64,000 bases of DNA from Ahaetulla prasina (taxonomy: Eukaryota > Chordata > Lepidosauria > Squamata > Colubridae). The position numbers and the translations under genes were made by a program. A model generated the notes under the pieces. That model was not told where the DNA came from and searched no databases. It saw only the letters and a list, made by a program, of their open reading frames with translations. The number at the start of each line of letters is the position of its first letter. Position 1 is the first letter of the stretch. Location: contig NC_080544.1 of the NCBI RefSeq assembly GCF_028640845.1, positions 60,030,711 through 60,094,710 on the forward strand, read 5' to 3'. Below are positions 48,680 to 61,019 of the stretch, piece by piece.

Positions 48680-48917
48680 TGGCCCTCTCACCGTTCACTG
48701 TAACACGCCGTATAGGTCACCCCTACCAGAACCGGACGCCCCCCAAGAAGAAGAAACCGCGCACCTCTTTCACCCGTCTGCAAATCTGTGAACTGGAAAA
48801 GCGCTTCCACCGACAGAAGTACCTGGCCTCAGCCGAGAGGGCGGCTTTAGCCAAGGCTCTGAAAATGACTGATGCCCAAGTCAAGACCTGGTTCCAGAAC
48901 CGGAGAACAAAATGGAG
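48680..48917 (+). CDS. TLX1: TLX1 coding exon 2 (most of the homeodomain)
   Basis: Seen: residues 162-241 of the joined protein. The main acceptor is the AG at 48678-48679, preceded by a long pyrimidine tract. The donor is gtaagc at 48918. The exon adds [13 protein letters not shown], then [18 protein letters not shown] and the homeodomain (residues 185-244, finished by exon 3). Helix 3 reads [11 protein letters not shown], with Thr at homeodomain position 47, Trp48, Phe49 and Asn51. Known: Thr47, in place of the usual Ile or Val, defines the TLX family. A second acceptor, AG at 48714-48715, would join in the same frame at the GHPYQN codons and shorten the protein by 12 residues. That short junction matches the form I recall for mammalian TLX1, while TLX2 and TLX3 keep the longer linker. 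The upstream acceptor looks much stronger here. Confidence 0.96.
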
Positions 48918-50665
48918 GTAAGCACACCAAGCAAGTGAGCTGTTGCTACTGTTGCTGTGTGGGAACATGTTTTTCAGCGGACTAGGTCACTTTCTGGGCC
49001 ATCAAGACCAGACTCTACAAACTTCCAGTAGGTTTCTTCTCCCTCCCCCCCCCCCCCCCCCGCAAACTTCTCAGTGGGAGTTGATCAGGAACAGGGGTGA
49101 TTTCCTAGGGTGAGCATGGTTAGATCTGGTCTGCCAAATGTGAAGCATGCCCCAAGGATCTACTGGGCACAGATCCCGTCATTTCTGGAAGAAGCTGGTC
49201 TCATTTAGGAATCAAAGAACTCATTTGGGTTCCTGTTTAAAAGTTCTTTGTAGGAGGACTTCCCCAACATGGTCCCTCCAAATGCTTAGCAAACAGAGTG
49301 GTGGAGCTCGTGGTAAATATGTGTCTTGCAATTTTGGCATATCTGGAGGGAAATTGATGAATGTTGTGCAGTTTTAATGTCAAAGGGATTGAGAGTTTTA
49401 TCAGAACTCAGATTTTTTTGTATTTGACTTGATCCTACCACCCAATCTGATATTTAATATTTATTTAATTTCATATATATCACTAAGTGTTCATACTTCT
49501 TTTTGAATGTGTCCCTTTATATGTAATACATAGACATTTTTACTACTTTTACCTGATTCACCCACTTCTCCTCCTCCAATTAATGTACGTTATCTACTTC
49601 AAGCTAGCTCTTTCTTATTTCTGGGTAAAAGAGCCTCTGCCTTGACCTTTCTGATTAGTCAAAGTTATTCTAATGCTTAAATTAGGAATCTTTGTGTCTT
49701 ATGTATGCCATTTCCCCCCAAAACATGACCAGTAGATGGGTTGGATATAAACTCCCATAATTCCTAGAAAATACAGTAGGAAATGGAGTCCATCTTTTTT
49801 AACCATTGAGATATATGTACAGGACTTCCTGTCCATCATGTGACTTTTGCTGTGGTGGAACATATTTCAATCATCATATATTGGCTTCTGTCTCCCATTT
49901 GTTTTGCTTTGGAAGCCAGCAATCTTTCTGATCTATTTTAAGCTTGGAACAGATGCTTTGAAAACTGATTGGTTAAAGCTGAGTCTTGGTTTATTGGCTG
50001 ATGGACTGGAAATGGTGGGGAGGGACTGGTTCCTGTGAGTTGCCATTCAAAATGAAGACAGCCAGGTTTGTTGTGGAAAGACAGCTTCCGTTGCTAGAGC
50101 TACAGGAGAAACAAACCAAGAAAAACTTTTTCATAGTGAGGTCTGATGCATCCGGTCTTCAGTCTTTGGAAACAAGTAAGGAATTTCAGAGGCTGTACTA
50201 TATGTACCATCTCTCATTCTGGGTGACTCTTCACCCATTTTACGAGCAGAATAGAGGTGGGGCTGACATCACCCACAGCAGAATCCCAAGCCATTTCCTT
50301 TGCTATTTTATGACTCAGCAACAGATGGGAGGGAGGTGGCTAGAAGTGGCTTAAACCATTAGTGTTCTGTATTTCTAGAAATGTTGTCTTTAAAATATTG
50401 GATAAGCTGCTCTGACATTTTTTGTTCCTTGTTCTACTTCTGATCTTTAAGTTGTCTAGGCATATGCTTAAAATATTGTTCCTGGGAACAACACAGGATT
50501 TAAGCAATATGAGGGGGTTTGTACTGAGAAGCCCACAGGTATTGAGGGCAAAATTTCATTGTTGGGACTGATCTAAAACTGGAGAGGTGAGCTTTCTTTC
50601 TATTGCTAGGACTGATACAAACTGTTTGGGCAGCAGAGGAGAAAGAATTTTCATGGCAGCTAAAG

Positions 50666-50794
50666 CAGGGGTGTCAAACTCCGTGTTGTTGTCATGTGAC
50701 ATATTGTGTCTTTTCCCCCCTTCCCTAAAATGGGGGTGGGGATGGCCAGCACATGATGCATCTGGCCCGCTGGTCTGCAAGTTTGATACCTCTG
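50666..50794. mobile_element. Small hAT element
   Basis: 129 bases from CAGGGGTGTCAAACTC to AAGTTTGATACCTCTG. The flanks agctaaag (50658-50665) and agctagag (50795-50802) match at 7 of 8. Confidence 0.85.
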
Positions 50795-51444
50795 AGCTAG
50801 AGACACCTAGGAGCTAATCTTTATTAAAGCAGCTTCCGGATAGATGAACTAGAAAGGATTGAACAGCGTCCCTTAAAAGAATAACTCAAGGACAATCTTA
50901 TTTTGCAGTTTCAATAAGTTTTAATGTAATCTGATCAACTAGATTGTCTGTGTATGCTATCATAAATATATAGCCTTGAAATTCATGAAGTTCCTAGTGG
51001 TTTTATTATAAAAAGTCTTCCAGACACCTACCATGAAGCCAGATATTAACATCCTGCTTAAAAATGACTATAGAGGCAAACAAGCTATTCTCCCATCTAA
51101 AATTTTAAATAGATAGTTTGTCTTTACCTGGACTTAAGGAGGCAATATAGGCAGCATAGTTGGTCTTTTCTCAGTGTAAGAAGAGGATAATCACTTCACA
51201 AGAAAATGATATGCTGTTATAGACATACAGTATATTACTCAGTTCTGACTTCTTACAGCCCTGAAAATTTGGTCCTTACATCCCCATAGGGAGTCTATAG
51301 CATTAGGATGGAAAATAAACAGTTTCACCTTTGAAAAAAAAAATCAACAAATATGAAGTATTTTCTCAGAATAGGGATATGGAGGGAGTGGGGACTAGTG
51401 ATATTGAAGTTCAATAAAAAAAGAAAATGCTAACATCCTGAATA

Positions 51445-51799
51445 CAAGTATTCCTCGACTTACAGCAGTTCACTTAGTTCAAAGTTACAACGGCAGAAAG
51501 TGACATGACCATTTTTCTTACTCATTGCAGCATCCTCATGGTCACATGGTTTACATTCGGATGCTTGACAGCTGACTCACATTTATGACGGATGCAGTGT
51601 CCCGGGGTCATGTGATTACCTTTTGCAACCTTCTGACCAGCAAAGTCAAGGGGGGAACTAGATTCACTTAACAACCATGTTACTAATTTAACAACAGCAC
51701 TGATTTACTTAACAAATGGGGCAAAACTCACTTAACAAACTTCTCACTTAACAACATAAATTTTGGGCTCAATTGTGGTCATAAGTTGAGGACTACATG
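51445..51799. mobile_element. Tigger/mariner-like non-autonomous element
   Basis: Inverted ends around ATTCCTCGACTTAC and its complement TAAGTTGAGGACTAC, with ACTTAACAA motifs inside and TA at the left flank. No transposase. Related to 56028-56438 and 58247-58634. Confidence 0.7.
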
Positions 51800-51971
51800 T
51801 TTCAAGCCATTATTATGTGTGTAATGCTAGGAATGATACATTAACATATTAAGGTAAGGCTTGTAATCATGGAATGGATACCAGTTATCTAGGAATACAA
51901 ATATTAATAAATAGAATCTTTTTTTAAAAAAAGCTACAACCAACCATACTAAAAATAAAGACACCCAATGC

Positions 51972-51993
51972 ATATATATATATATATATATAT
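51972..51993. repeat. AT dinucleotide microsatellite
   Basis: About 11 AT units in TLX1 intron 2. Confidence 0.9.
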
Positions 51994-52019
51994 TTGCAAA
52001 TGCATTCCAAATTAAAACA

Positions 52020-52720
52020 ATAGCTTCTCTTTTTTATCTTTATTAAGAGATTTTATACACTAATAAAAATCAAGATACTATATAAATGAAAAGAAAAAGA
52101 ATAAAGAAAGCAGAGCAAGTGAATAAGTACAAGACATACTGTAAATAAGGAAAGAAAAGAAATAGAAAAAAATACATCAAGCTTTGGCTTCCAACTTACT
52201 TTATAGCAATTATAAATTTTTCATCTATCCTTCTTCTTTATAATTACATCATAATTCCCTTCTTCCCATATTTTTCTCTTTCTAATTATCAAATCCATAA
52301 ATCATTAGTTCATTTTTTCCCATTTTTAGCAAAAAGTCCATAAAGGTTTCAAGTCACTAATAAATGTATTTGTCTTCTTCCTAATCAAACAAGTCAGTAT
52401 TGCATTTTTCAAGTTTTATCATTTTTACCAATCATTGCTCTGTTACGAGTATTTCAGAATCTTTCTGTCTTTGTGTATATAGTAGTCTTTCTGCTGTACC
52501 ATATATAAAGAAAACAATATTCCAGGAGTTTCTTCAAGTCATACATTAAAAAAAATCAGGTTTCTTATGTATTAAACTTTAAAATTCTTTGCATTGTTGT
52601 ATGTATTTGTACCCAATATTTTCTATTACAAATCCATTATGCATAGTAAAATAACCCTTTGTGTTTTTCACATTTCCCACCAGGTATCTTTATAGATTCT
52701 TGTTCTGGTATCATATACCA
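52020..52720. other. AT-rich segment, possible old LINE non-coding region
   Basis: Strongly strand-biased AT-rich sequence with polypurine (52080-52180) then polypyrimidine (52220-52330) stretches. No coding sequence; the LINE suggestion is weak. Confidence 0.25.
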
Positions 52721-53549
52721 ACAGTACCTCATTTTAGATTTGTCTAAAAGTGAGAATATTTAAATAGATGTTTAAATATTTAGTAGTTGACATTACAGTA
52801 CCTCCTCTTTTATATTTATGCCCATAATTGATCATTGGAAGAATTCATGGTTCCAGATGTTATAATTCCATTTGAAGTACAGCATGTTAAACTTTTCTAT
52901 TAATCAGTATGTCATAGGATATCTGGAGCTACATTTCTTGGCCCCTATTTAGTTAGCAGATTTATTAATAATTAGAACATTTTGAATCCTCTCTCTCTCT
53001 CTGGGTACATCATTCATTTTTTTAAGAGCAATAAAACATTATAAATAGGGCATTTGTGTTATTGGCATTTAATCATGAATGAAGAATACATTTCTGTTTT
53101 TTTTTTATTTGATGTGTCCATCTGTAATATCACTATAAGCTGTTTTATACTATAAATATGTCCTGAAAATGCTATTAAGGATGCAGTCCTATGCCAATAT
53201 ACATAGGAATAAGCCCCACTGAATAAGTAACATCTATTTCTAAATAAGCATGTGTAACATAATAATTAGCTTAAATTATATATACAGAGAAATGCATATT
53301 GTAAAAGAGCCAGGAAAGGTGTTAAAGTAAGAAGAAGCCCAGGCTTATGTCTGACCCCAGGCATGAAGGCTCACTGGATGACTGTGCCATTTATTGCCCG
53401 TCATTCCAGCTGTCTCCATTGGACTGCTGTTGGAAGAATAGGCAAAGGGAGTGTAAACTGATGGAGTAAAAGCAGAATTGGATATAAAACAATTAAATTA
53501 ATTATTGTAAGTAGAGATTGAGGCAGAATTTTTAACACACTACCTGACT

Positions 53550-53812
53550 CTGTGGTCTCTTCCCAAAATCCCAAAAGCTTTAACCAAAAACTGTCTACTA
53601 TTGACCTCACCCCATTCCTAAGAGGACTATAAGGGGCATGCATAAGAGCACAAAAGTGCCTACCGTTCCTGTCCTATGTTTCCTTTCATTATATCAAATT
53701 AATATAGTTATTGCATACTTTTGCTCATATATATGCTTATATGATGTATTGTTGTTTTATGTTGATGCTTGTGTATACTGTTGTGACAAAATAAAATTTA
53801 AAAAAATGATAT
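53550..53812 (+). mobile_element. CR1-like LINE 3' end in TLX1 intron 2
   Basis: Begins in the coding end (the CTACTATTGACCTCACC region ahead of AGGACTATAAGGGGCATGC) and ends in CTGTTGTGACAAAATAAAAT. Same family as 12440-12905 and 45768-45975. Confidence 0.8.
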
Positions 53813-54805
53813 TGAGTTTTGTAGGCTCAAAGGGTTTTATATCTCAATTTTAGAAATCGATGTTGAAGTATGCCTTCTCATAACACTTTAAATAGGTAAC
53901 ATATTCAGGCCCCAGAAGCATTTTTTCCCAGCTCAAGAATCTAATACCTTCCTTATATGTGGCTTTCAGCTCCCAGAATTCCCCAAATAGCATGTTTATT
54001 GCTGAGAATTCTGGGAATTTCCTAACACCCAGGTTGGAGAAAGGTGATGTATTTGGTAGGTCTTGGAAGTTTCCTTTTGAAATGAAAAAGGTTATGAAAT
54101 AGCCTTTACCTATGAAAGCTTCCTGGCTTTATGTGTTATAATGTCACCAATCTGAATTGTTCTTAACTTTGCTAAATATCAGTCATAGCCTACTAGTATG
54201 TTGCCATACAGAATCATCCAAAAAGCCAAGGACTCAGCCTGTCTGAAAGCTGGCAAGAAAAAAGAACTTATTTTGCACACTTGCCACCAGCAAAGCCTAA
54301 ATTATACACAACCAAGATAAAAGAATGCCAGGAAAATTATTGCAAGGAAAGAGACATGAACATGGTTGGTATAAATAATGAGTCCAGCTCTGCCAGAGAC
54401 CAAGAATGGGAATCTGCAGGAATCCATTACTTGAGCTCTGTTTATAAATTTACTTTTGTCAGTGGATTGTTCTATATGAAAAACAGAACTATTATTGCAG
54501 AAATTGCTACACTGAACTTGGAAGACTTTATTCTCAGATAAGATTGTACTGTCTTTACAGTTGTGGAATAACACATTTTTAACACTGCATGTGCAATATT
54601 GGACACCACTTGGTTTGCCCATATATGATGCTTAGCAACTACTCCCTTACTTTGTCTTTCCAGTTTACAATTCAAAGTGGGGCTCAACATAACACAACAG
54701 CATGTTATTTTTGGGATTGCCTCTTCATGAGGTTAATCAGGTTAATAAGGATGGGCATGTTCCAGGTCTATTCCTTTAAATGGTGCCATCTAGTAGGACT
54801 TTGGA

Positions 54806-55042
54806 AGCAATAGCACTTAGACTTATATACCACTTCACAGGGCTTTACAGCCCTCTCTAAGCGGTTTACAAAGTCAGCATATTGCCCCCAACAATCTGAG
54901 TCCTCATTTTCTGACCTCGGCAGGATGGAAGGCTGAGCTGGTGAGACTCAAACTGCCTAACTGCCAAATTGCAAGCAGCCGGCACTCAGCAGTAGCAGCC
55001 TGCAGTAGTGCATTCTAACCTCTGCGCCACTGCAGTTCTTAC
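54806..55042 (-). mobile_element. Sauria-type SINE in TLX1 intron 2
   Basis: Full-length on the minus strand: TGGCGCAGAGGTTAGAATGC head, ACTCAGATTGTTGGGGGCAA block, TATATAAGTCTAAGTGCTAT end. Confidence 0.85.
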
Positions 55043-55354
55043 CCCTGTCCCTTGCCCCTATTTTATGGAATACTTTCCCCTTAAGATTTGGCATCCCTCA
55101 CCCTTTTGTCTTTCCAGAAGAGTGTAAAGGGTTAACTGTTCCCCAAGGCATTGGAAAAGGTAAGGTTAGAGCCTGAAGATTGTTCTGTTCAATGGATTGG
55201 ATATTGTTGGCTAGGCACAAGGCTGTACCGTATTTGTTTTTTATTGTTATTGTGAGTCATCCAGAATTGGCCACAAAAGTGTCTCAAATAAATAACCACC
55301 TACCCAAACAAATGACTTCTGTGTAGATTTCAGGGAAGCATTCCTTTTCATATT

Positions 55355-55480
55355 AACTTGGACAGTCAGTGTGGTATAGTGATTAAGGTGTTGGGCAAGG
55401 AGCATGGAAACCTAGGTTCTAGCCTAATCTTAGTCATGGAATGCAGCTGCAGCCAATCTCTTCCTCTTATCACTGACAGG
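55355..55480 (+). mobile_element. Truncated tRNA-derived SINE
   Basis: Head AGTGTGGTATAGTGATTAAG and B-box-like GGTTCTAGCC, as in the SINE at 5384-5616; the tail region is lost. Confidence 0.55.
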
Positions 55481-56027
55481 TTCGGCAACAAGCTAGGTGA
55501 TAAACAGAACTTTTTGATAACTGTTATGTGAGAACTAGGCGAATACAGTGCAAAACAAGCAGACTCTGCACTTAATTGCAACAAATGCTGGGAAAAATAG
55601 TCCTCCTTCCGTATTTCCTTGGGCAGTTTTTTAAAAAAAATTCTCAAAAAGCCTGCTTATCTTCTATATCAGGCATACAACAAGTGTGATCGAGAGACAG
55701 CTCGTCTTTTATGGCTACAAAGTTTTCTAGAATGTTTGGTTCCTTTCCCTGCAGTTTGAGTTTGTGATGATTTTAAGAGATAAAATGGATGCCTTAAGCT
55801 TTTCTGATATTTATGAACCCTCCTTTAAGAATGGGCCTTTCCCATCAATGCAAAACCTGGAAAGGAAACCAGGACATCAGAAGAGTTCAAAGTGCAGCAC
55901 TACTAATTTTGTCTTTAAAATAATAACTTAGGAGGCAGATTGGATTGGGAAAGGGTGACTGGCCCAAGTTACTCAGTGACTTCATTGGTCCAGTGAGGAC
56001 ATGAAGCTGGGTCTCATCAGTCCAATA

Positions 56028-56438
56028 CAGATGGTCCTTACTTGTAACTGTCTTGTTTAGCAACCATTTTAAGTTGCAACAGTATAAAAAAGTCAGATTT
56101 AAGATCAATCTTTGCATATTTGACTATTGCAGCATCCTATAGCTTGCAGGACTACCGTTCCGGCATTTTGTAGCTGGCATGCATTAAGGACCATTACAGA
56201 ATCCATCATCACATGATTGCTATTTGTGTGCTTCCCAATCGGCTTGTGTCAAGCAGAGTTAATGGAAAATGCGGAAATAAAATCATAAGTCGTGGTTACA
56301 TGATGTTTTGCTTAAAGACTATGGTGACTCACTTAATAACTGAATGGGAAGTAAGATCATAAGATTTTTGTCTTAGCAGCCACAGATTAGCAACAGAGCT
56401 ACTGGTCCCAGTTTTGACAGTTAAGCGAGGACTTCCTG
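56028..56438. mobile_element. Tigger/mariner-like element, degenerate
   Basis: Inverted ends (CAGATGGTCCTTACTTGTAA and TTAAGCGAGGACTTCCTG), TA at the left flank. Internal GACTCACTTAATAAC and ATCACATGATTGC motifs match the other two copies. Confidence 0.65.
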
Positions 56439-57670
56439 TGTTCTAATGCACCAGGGTTTATTTCAGAGTAGGTGTGCACAGGATTTCATTCCTTTTGTAA
56501 TTAATATATGCTGGACTGTACTCAGAAGCAAATATTTCTTTTCTTCTTCTTCTTTTTTTTTGACAATGTTTCCAAGGTCCCAGTGCAGTCTGGATGGAAC
56601 TTTTCCCACGAGACATTTCTTCTCAGTGCCAGGAAAGCTTTACTTGAATTTGCATATTTCCAATTAAGGCAATGAAGGTCTGGCTGAAGAGCTGTAACTA
56701 AGCTGCTTTCTATTGCAGTCTTGAAACAAATTGAGGTGGGACGTGCTGCTTACTTTATTCTTTCCTTACTGCCATCCCCCAAGCCTGGGCTTTGTTTTTT
56801 GTTCTTTAACAAATTACTGCTTTTCTCTGCCAAGTGAACAACTTGGCTAACTGAGAAAAATATTCCATATTGAAATTAATAAATCTGTTTTCACTAATTA
56901 CAAACACAGCTAAAGAGCAACAGAAGAGGCCCGATTACATTTCTCTGAGTCAAAACAATATTAAATATGCATCAGGAGTAAATTTGTAGTGGAAAGAAAA
57001 CGGTACTTTTTATTCATGCAATTTTTTTTGTTAGAGGATGAGCAGAATATGGCTTTAGAATCCTTCTCCCAGTACACACACAGACCCTCGCATAGTGCAT
57101 TTGTAGACACACACATATACAGAGGGCTGAATTTAAAACATATTATTTATATGAAAAATTAACACACATTTAAACTATTTGTTCTCAACATCCCCTTCAA
57201 GAAATATTGGATCAAGGCTCCCATCCTTCTCAATCATTGCAAATGCTGAGAACCGTAGTCCCAAATAACCCGAAGGTACCAGACAGGATGAAAAAGGCAT
57301 AAGGGTATTTTTAGAGCATGATTGTTAAATGAATCACATGTCTATTCAGCACCCTAAGACAAATAATCCCCTTCCACACACACATTATGTCCTAGGGTAC
57401 TGTATACAAGCCTTTCACAATACACACCTTCAGTTTTATGTTAATCAACTCTAAGGAGTTTTTTTACAGTTATGTGTGGATGTAAAAATTCCACAACCAA
57501 AGCATCTAATTGCTCATCTACTCCAAAACTGTTGCATGTTTATTTGAGCATGCAGTATTTTTTAGTTCTTTGAGCATGCAGTATTTTTTAGTTCTGGTAC
57601 TTCCTTATCTATGGAGGTAGGTATATTCTTTCTCTCATGTTTTGGCTGCTGCAGTGCCTTGAAGGGATGA

Positions 57671-57863
57671 AGAGCCGTTGTGGCACAGTGGTTAGAATGC
57701 AGTACTGCAGGCTAACTCACTGCTCACTGCAGGAGTTTGATTCTGAGGTCCGTAAAATGAGGACCCAGATTGTTGGAGGCAATGTGCTGACTCTGTAAAT
57801 TGCTGTAAAGAAGGCTGTAAAGCATTGTGAAGTGGTATATAAGCCTAAGTGCTATTGCTATTG
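57671..57863 (+). mobile_element. Sauria-type SINE, + orientation
   Basis: GTTGTGGCACAGTGGTTAGA head (A box) and ACCCAGATTGTTGGAGGCAA block, ending TAAGTGCTATTGCTATT. A short internal deletion after the B box. Confidence 0.82.
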
Positions 57864-58246
57864 GGTAAAATCAACTCACTTGCTCTCAGGAGCGCTGTTC
57901 ATGGTTGTAATTTCAAATCTGCCAATCAGATCTGAAATATTTTTAATAGGCAGTTGATGGTTCTACTCTTAATACAGAAATGTTGGTCATGACCTAGTAA
58001 AAGTTAAATATTCGAAGCCACAATGAATTCATAAGATCAGGTTATAAACCTGCTTTGAAATCAGATTGATCTAAATGCTGTACCTATTTAAAGTTGTTTG
58101 TGTTTAGGGCTTGGATATTTTTTTGCATTTTCTTTTAGGTGTCATCTCCTGTAAGTTACAGTGATATCAATAGGGCATTTTTTGTGCAAAAAAAGCATAG
58201 TTTATATCTAAGCATAAATCACTTTCAGAAAGAGACGTAAACTTCT

Positions 58247-58634
58247 CAAATATCCTTGACTTAAAACTACAATTGACCCCAAAATGTCCATTGCTAAGCA
58301 AAGCAATTTTAAGTGAGTTGCACCTCATTTTATGACCTTTTTTGTCACAGTTGGTAAGCAAATCACTGCAGACGTTAAGTTGTTAAGCAAATCTGGCTTC
58401 CCCCATTGAGTTTGCTTGTTGGAAGCCAGCTGGGAAAGTTATAGATGGTGATCATATGACCCCAGGACAGTACAACTGTCATAAATACATGCCGGTTGCT
58501 TTGTGCCAAATTGTAAACATGTGACCATGAGGATGCTGCAGTGGTGGTGGGTGTGAAAATTGGTCATAAATCACTTTTAAAGTGCCATTGTAACTTCAAA
58601 AGGTCATTGAATGAATGGTTGTGAGGACTACCTG
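58247..58634. mobile_element. Tigger/mariner-like element
   Basis: Ends CAAATATCCTTGACTTA and GTGAGGACTACCTG, followed by TA. Internal GATCATATGACCCCAGGACA and GTGACCATGAGGATGCTGCA blocks match the copy at 51445-51799 in inverted orientation. Confidence 0.7.
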
Positions 58635-60796
58635 TAAGACAGAAATATTGTTTCTTTTCCCATCTCCACTCATCTTGAAAAGTATTGAAGTTTTTAGATT
58701 AATAATTTCCCTGTGCTTTAAGGAGTTTAACCTGCATTATGTACCACATTTCATTACTCTCTTTTTTGATAATTTTTTCAATAATCTTCCCAGATCCGAT
58801 GGAATCAAACTAAACCAATATCCCAGGCAGAAATTGTTTTATATTATGACTAAAAGTCTGACAGTTTGTGAACTGCAGCAATGGAAGGAGATCAATATCA
58901 ATAAAGATAATAAAAAGGAATCTCCTAGAGTTTCATTATAAAATAATTTTCAAAACAGTTTATTACCAAGTAAAGAGGAAATTAATAGTTTGATGGACAG
59001 TAAATCGGTCTCTTCCTAATTCCAATCAGAATGACTTTTTTTAAAAAAGGGTGTAGATTCTTGGAAATATTAACATTTGGGAGATTTCATCAGAATTTTG
59101 AACAGTGGAATGATCTTCTAAGAATGGTCTTATTAGTTAGCTTGTTGGCTTTAGCTTTGATCGCATTTGCTACATATTATAGGCCCTGGATTATTGGTTT
59201 CTGGCCTAGCTCAGCATGTTGGGAGATTCACTTCTTTGGGTATTATTTCACTTCTCAAATTTCTAAGTCTAAGTCAAAGCAAAAATGTTTTATGGGAATT
59301 GGGGAGTAAGGGTGCTTTCAACCTGTGATGATAACTGTAGATGCTGGTATGAAAGGGAGAGAAAAGTCAAATCTTTCCTGATATTAGCAATCTATAATAT
59401 TTTTTCTGGATTTCTGTTTTTAAAAGGCAGAGTATTGTAGCATCTATTTTAAGATACCACAGTTTTATTGTAAACTTGTCAAAGCAGAATACTTGATGCA
59501 TCTAATGACAGTGGCTCCAACAAGCCTGAAGTCTTCCGTTTCCTGTTTGAACACTGCTACTTGAGAGATAATTTCTAAAATCCAGAATAAATTCTTTATG
59601 AATCAGATTAGGATAAAGTGATTGAAGTTATAGAACTAGAAAGAGAACCTTTCATACTTCTTCCGATTCTGACAGTTTTCTTGTAAAACTTTTTATTTTT
59701 CTGCCTCTCTCAGTTTCTTTTTCTTGGTCCCTCCCTTGCCTTCCCCCTCCCCCCTGGCAGTGTCTTCTTGTGGACTTCTTTGCTCTTTTGATTATTTCCA
59801 TAGTCCTTAAATAAAATAGAAATAAGGAAAGTTATTTGTAGCAAAAAAGATGAAATATGTTACGTATCTCTTTGGGCATCATACTGTGGCATGAAATAAA
59901 TTCTTGTGAATTGAACGGCACCAACTTTAGATTATAATGGATTCTGTGGGATCTTTGATGGTCTCTCAGCTTGATTGTTTTGTTGCAGACTTTCATTACC
60001 AAACTAGGTAACGTCATCATGATGTTATCTACTTGGGTAACAACCAAGCTCAAAGAGTACCCAGAACCCCACAGTTCAACCCTGAGCCACAAATATTATC
60101 TTATTTATCTGTTTTTATTTTTTTGTTTTCATCTTCAATGCTTCTGATTATGACATGATTTCAGATACTGTTAGTTGTGGATGTGGACTAGATTAGTGTA
60201 TAAATTTTCCAAGGATTTGAAGTGTTTGTTCTGTGTAATTGTGGTACAGTTTTAAAACAAGAGGCATTCTTTTTATGAATATGAAGTAAAACATTCAGTA
60301 AATGGAGCAATGTTTAGAATCTGTAGCGTGTTTTTCACATTTTCCACTCACATAAATGTGTAAGGACAGAATAGTCCGATACACACCATCACACACACAT
60401 ACAGCTGATCCCTCATAATTCTAAAATTTAGCATCAACCAAATAACATTAATAGTTAATGGATGGATGCAGGTGCTGCTTCAGACAACACATAGTTAAGC
60501 TATTGGCTGCCACTAGGATGATCATTGATTCAGATGGTTTGAAAGAAGAGCTAGGTCTTTTAAGGGATGTTCCCTTTGACTGTTCCATGGATTCTCCATT
60601 CTCAGTTATTTAATATAACTGGGCAGCAGGTTGCCTTAAATGTGACTTTTCATTTTGGCTATAATAGAAGAAAAAAATCCTTGAGCATAAGAATGTTCCA
60701 AAAGATGGGAAGATCTTGTGTTGAAATGGAACTTTTACAAGTAACGGGCATCTGTTGTCCTGCTGAAACATGACACACTCTGTGCATTTCTCTTAG

Positions 60797-61019
60797 GCGG
60801 CAAACTGCAGAAGAACGGGAAGCAGAGCGGCAGCAAGCCAATCGCATCCTCATGCAGCTCCAGCAAGAGGCCTTCCAAAAAACCATCAATCAGCCCATCC
60901 AAGCAGACCCAATCTGTGTTCACAATTCCTCCCTCTTTGCCCTCCAGAACCTTCAGCCATGGTCAGATGACACTTCCAAGATCACCAGCGTTACTTCTGT
61001 GGCCTCTTCCTGTGAGTGA
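60797..61019 (+). CDS. TLX1: TLX1 coding exon 3 (homeodomain end and C-terminal domain)
   Basis: Seen: the acceptor is ttctcttag ending at 60796. The split Arg codon AG|G is completed and the frame runs to TGA at 61017-61019. The exon encodes residues 242-314: [17 protein letters not shown], a Gln-rich helical stretch ([10 protein letters not shown]), the conserved [13 protein letters not shown] block and the Ser/Thr-rich end [10 protein letters not shown]. Known: the block after the homeodomain is shared by all TLX proteins, and the SVTSVAS.CE ending is typical of TLX1. No frameshift or stop is present, so the gene appears intact. Exon lengths of 484, 238 and 223 bases add to 945, which is 315 codons including the stop. 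Confidence 0.97.

Larger units (their letters stand above)
48918..60796 (+). other. TLX1 intron 2, expanded by transposons
   Basis: An 11,879-base GT...AG intron, long for a TLX gene. It holds a small hAT element (50666-50794), three Tigger-like elements (51445-51799, 56028-56438, 58247-58634), an AT dinucleotide run, a CR1-like 3' end (53550-53812), and SINEs at 54806-55042, 55355-55480 and 57671-57863. Between them is AT-rich unique sequence. 56690-57000 lacks recognisable repeats and carries homeodomain-type core motifs. 58640-60780 shows no gene or clear repeat. Confidence 0.9.

Noticed and set aside
57671..57720. Possible tRNA gene
   Set aside because: The A and B boxes belong to a SINE head; the rest of the SINE follows and no full cloverleaf is visible.
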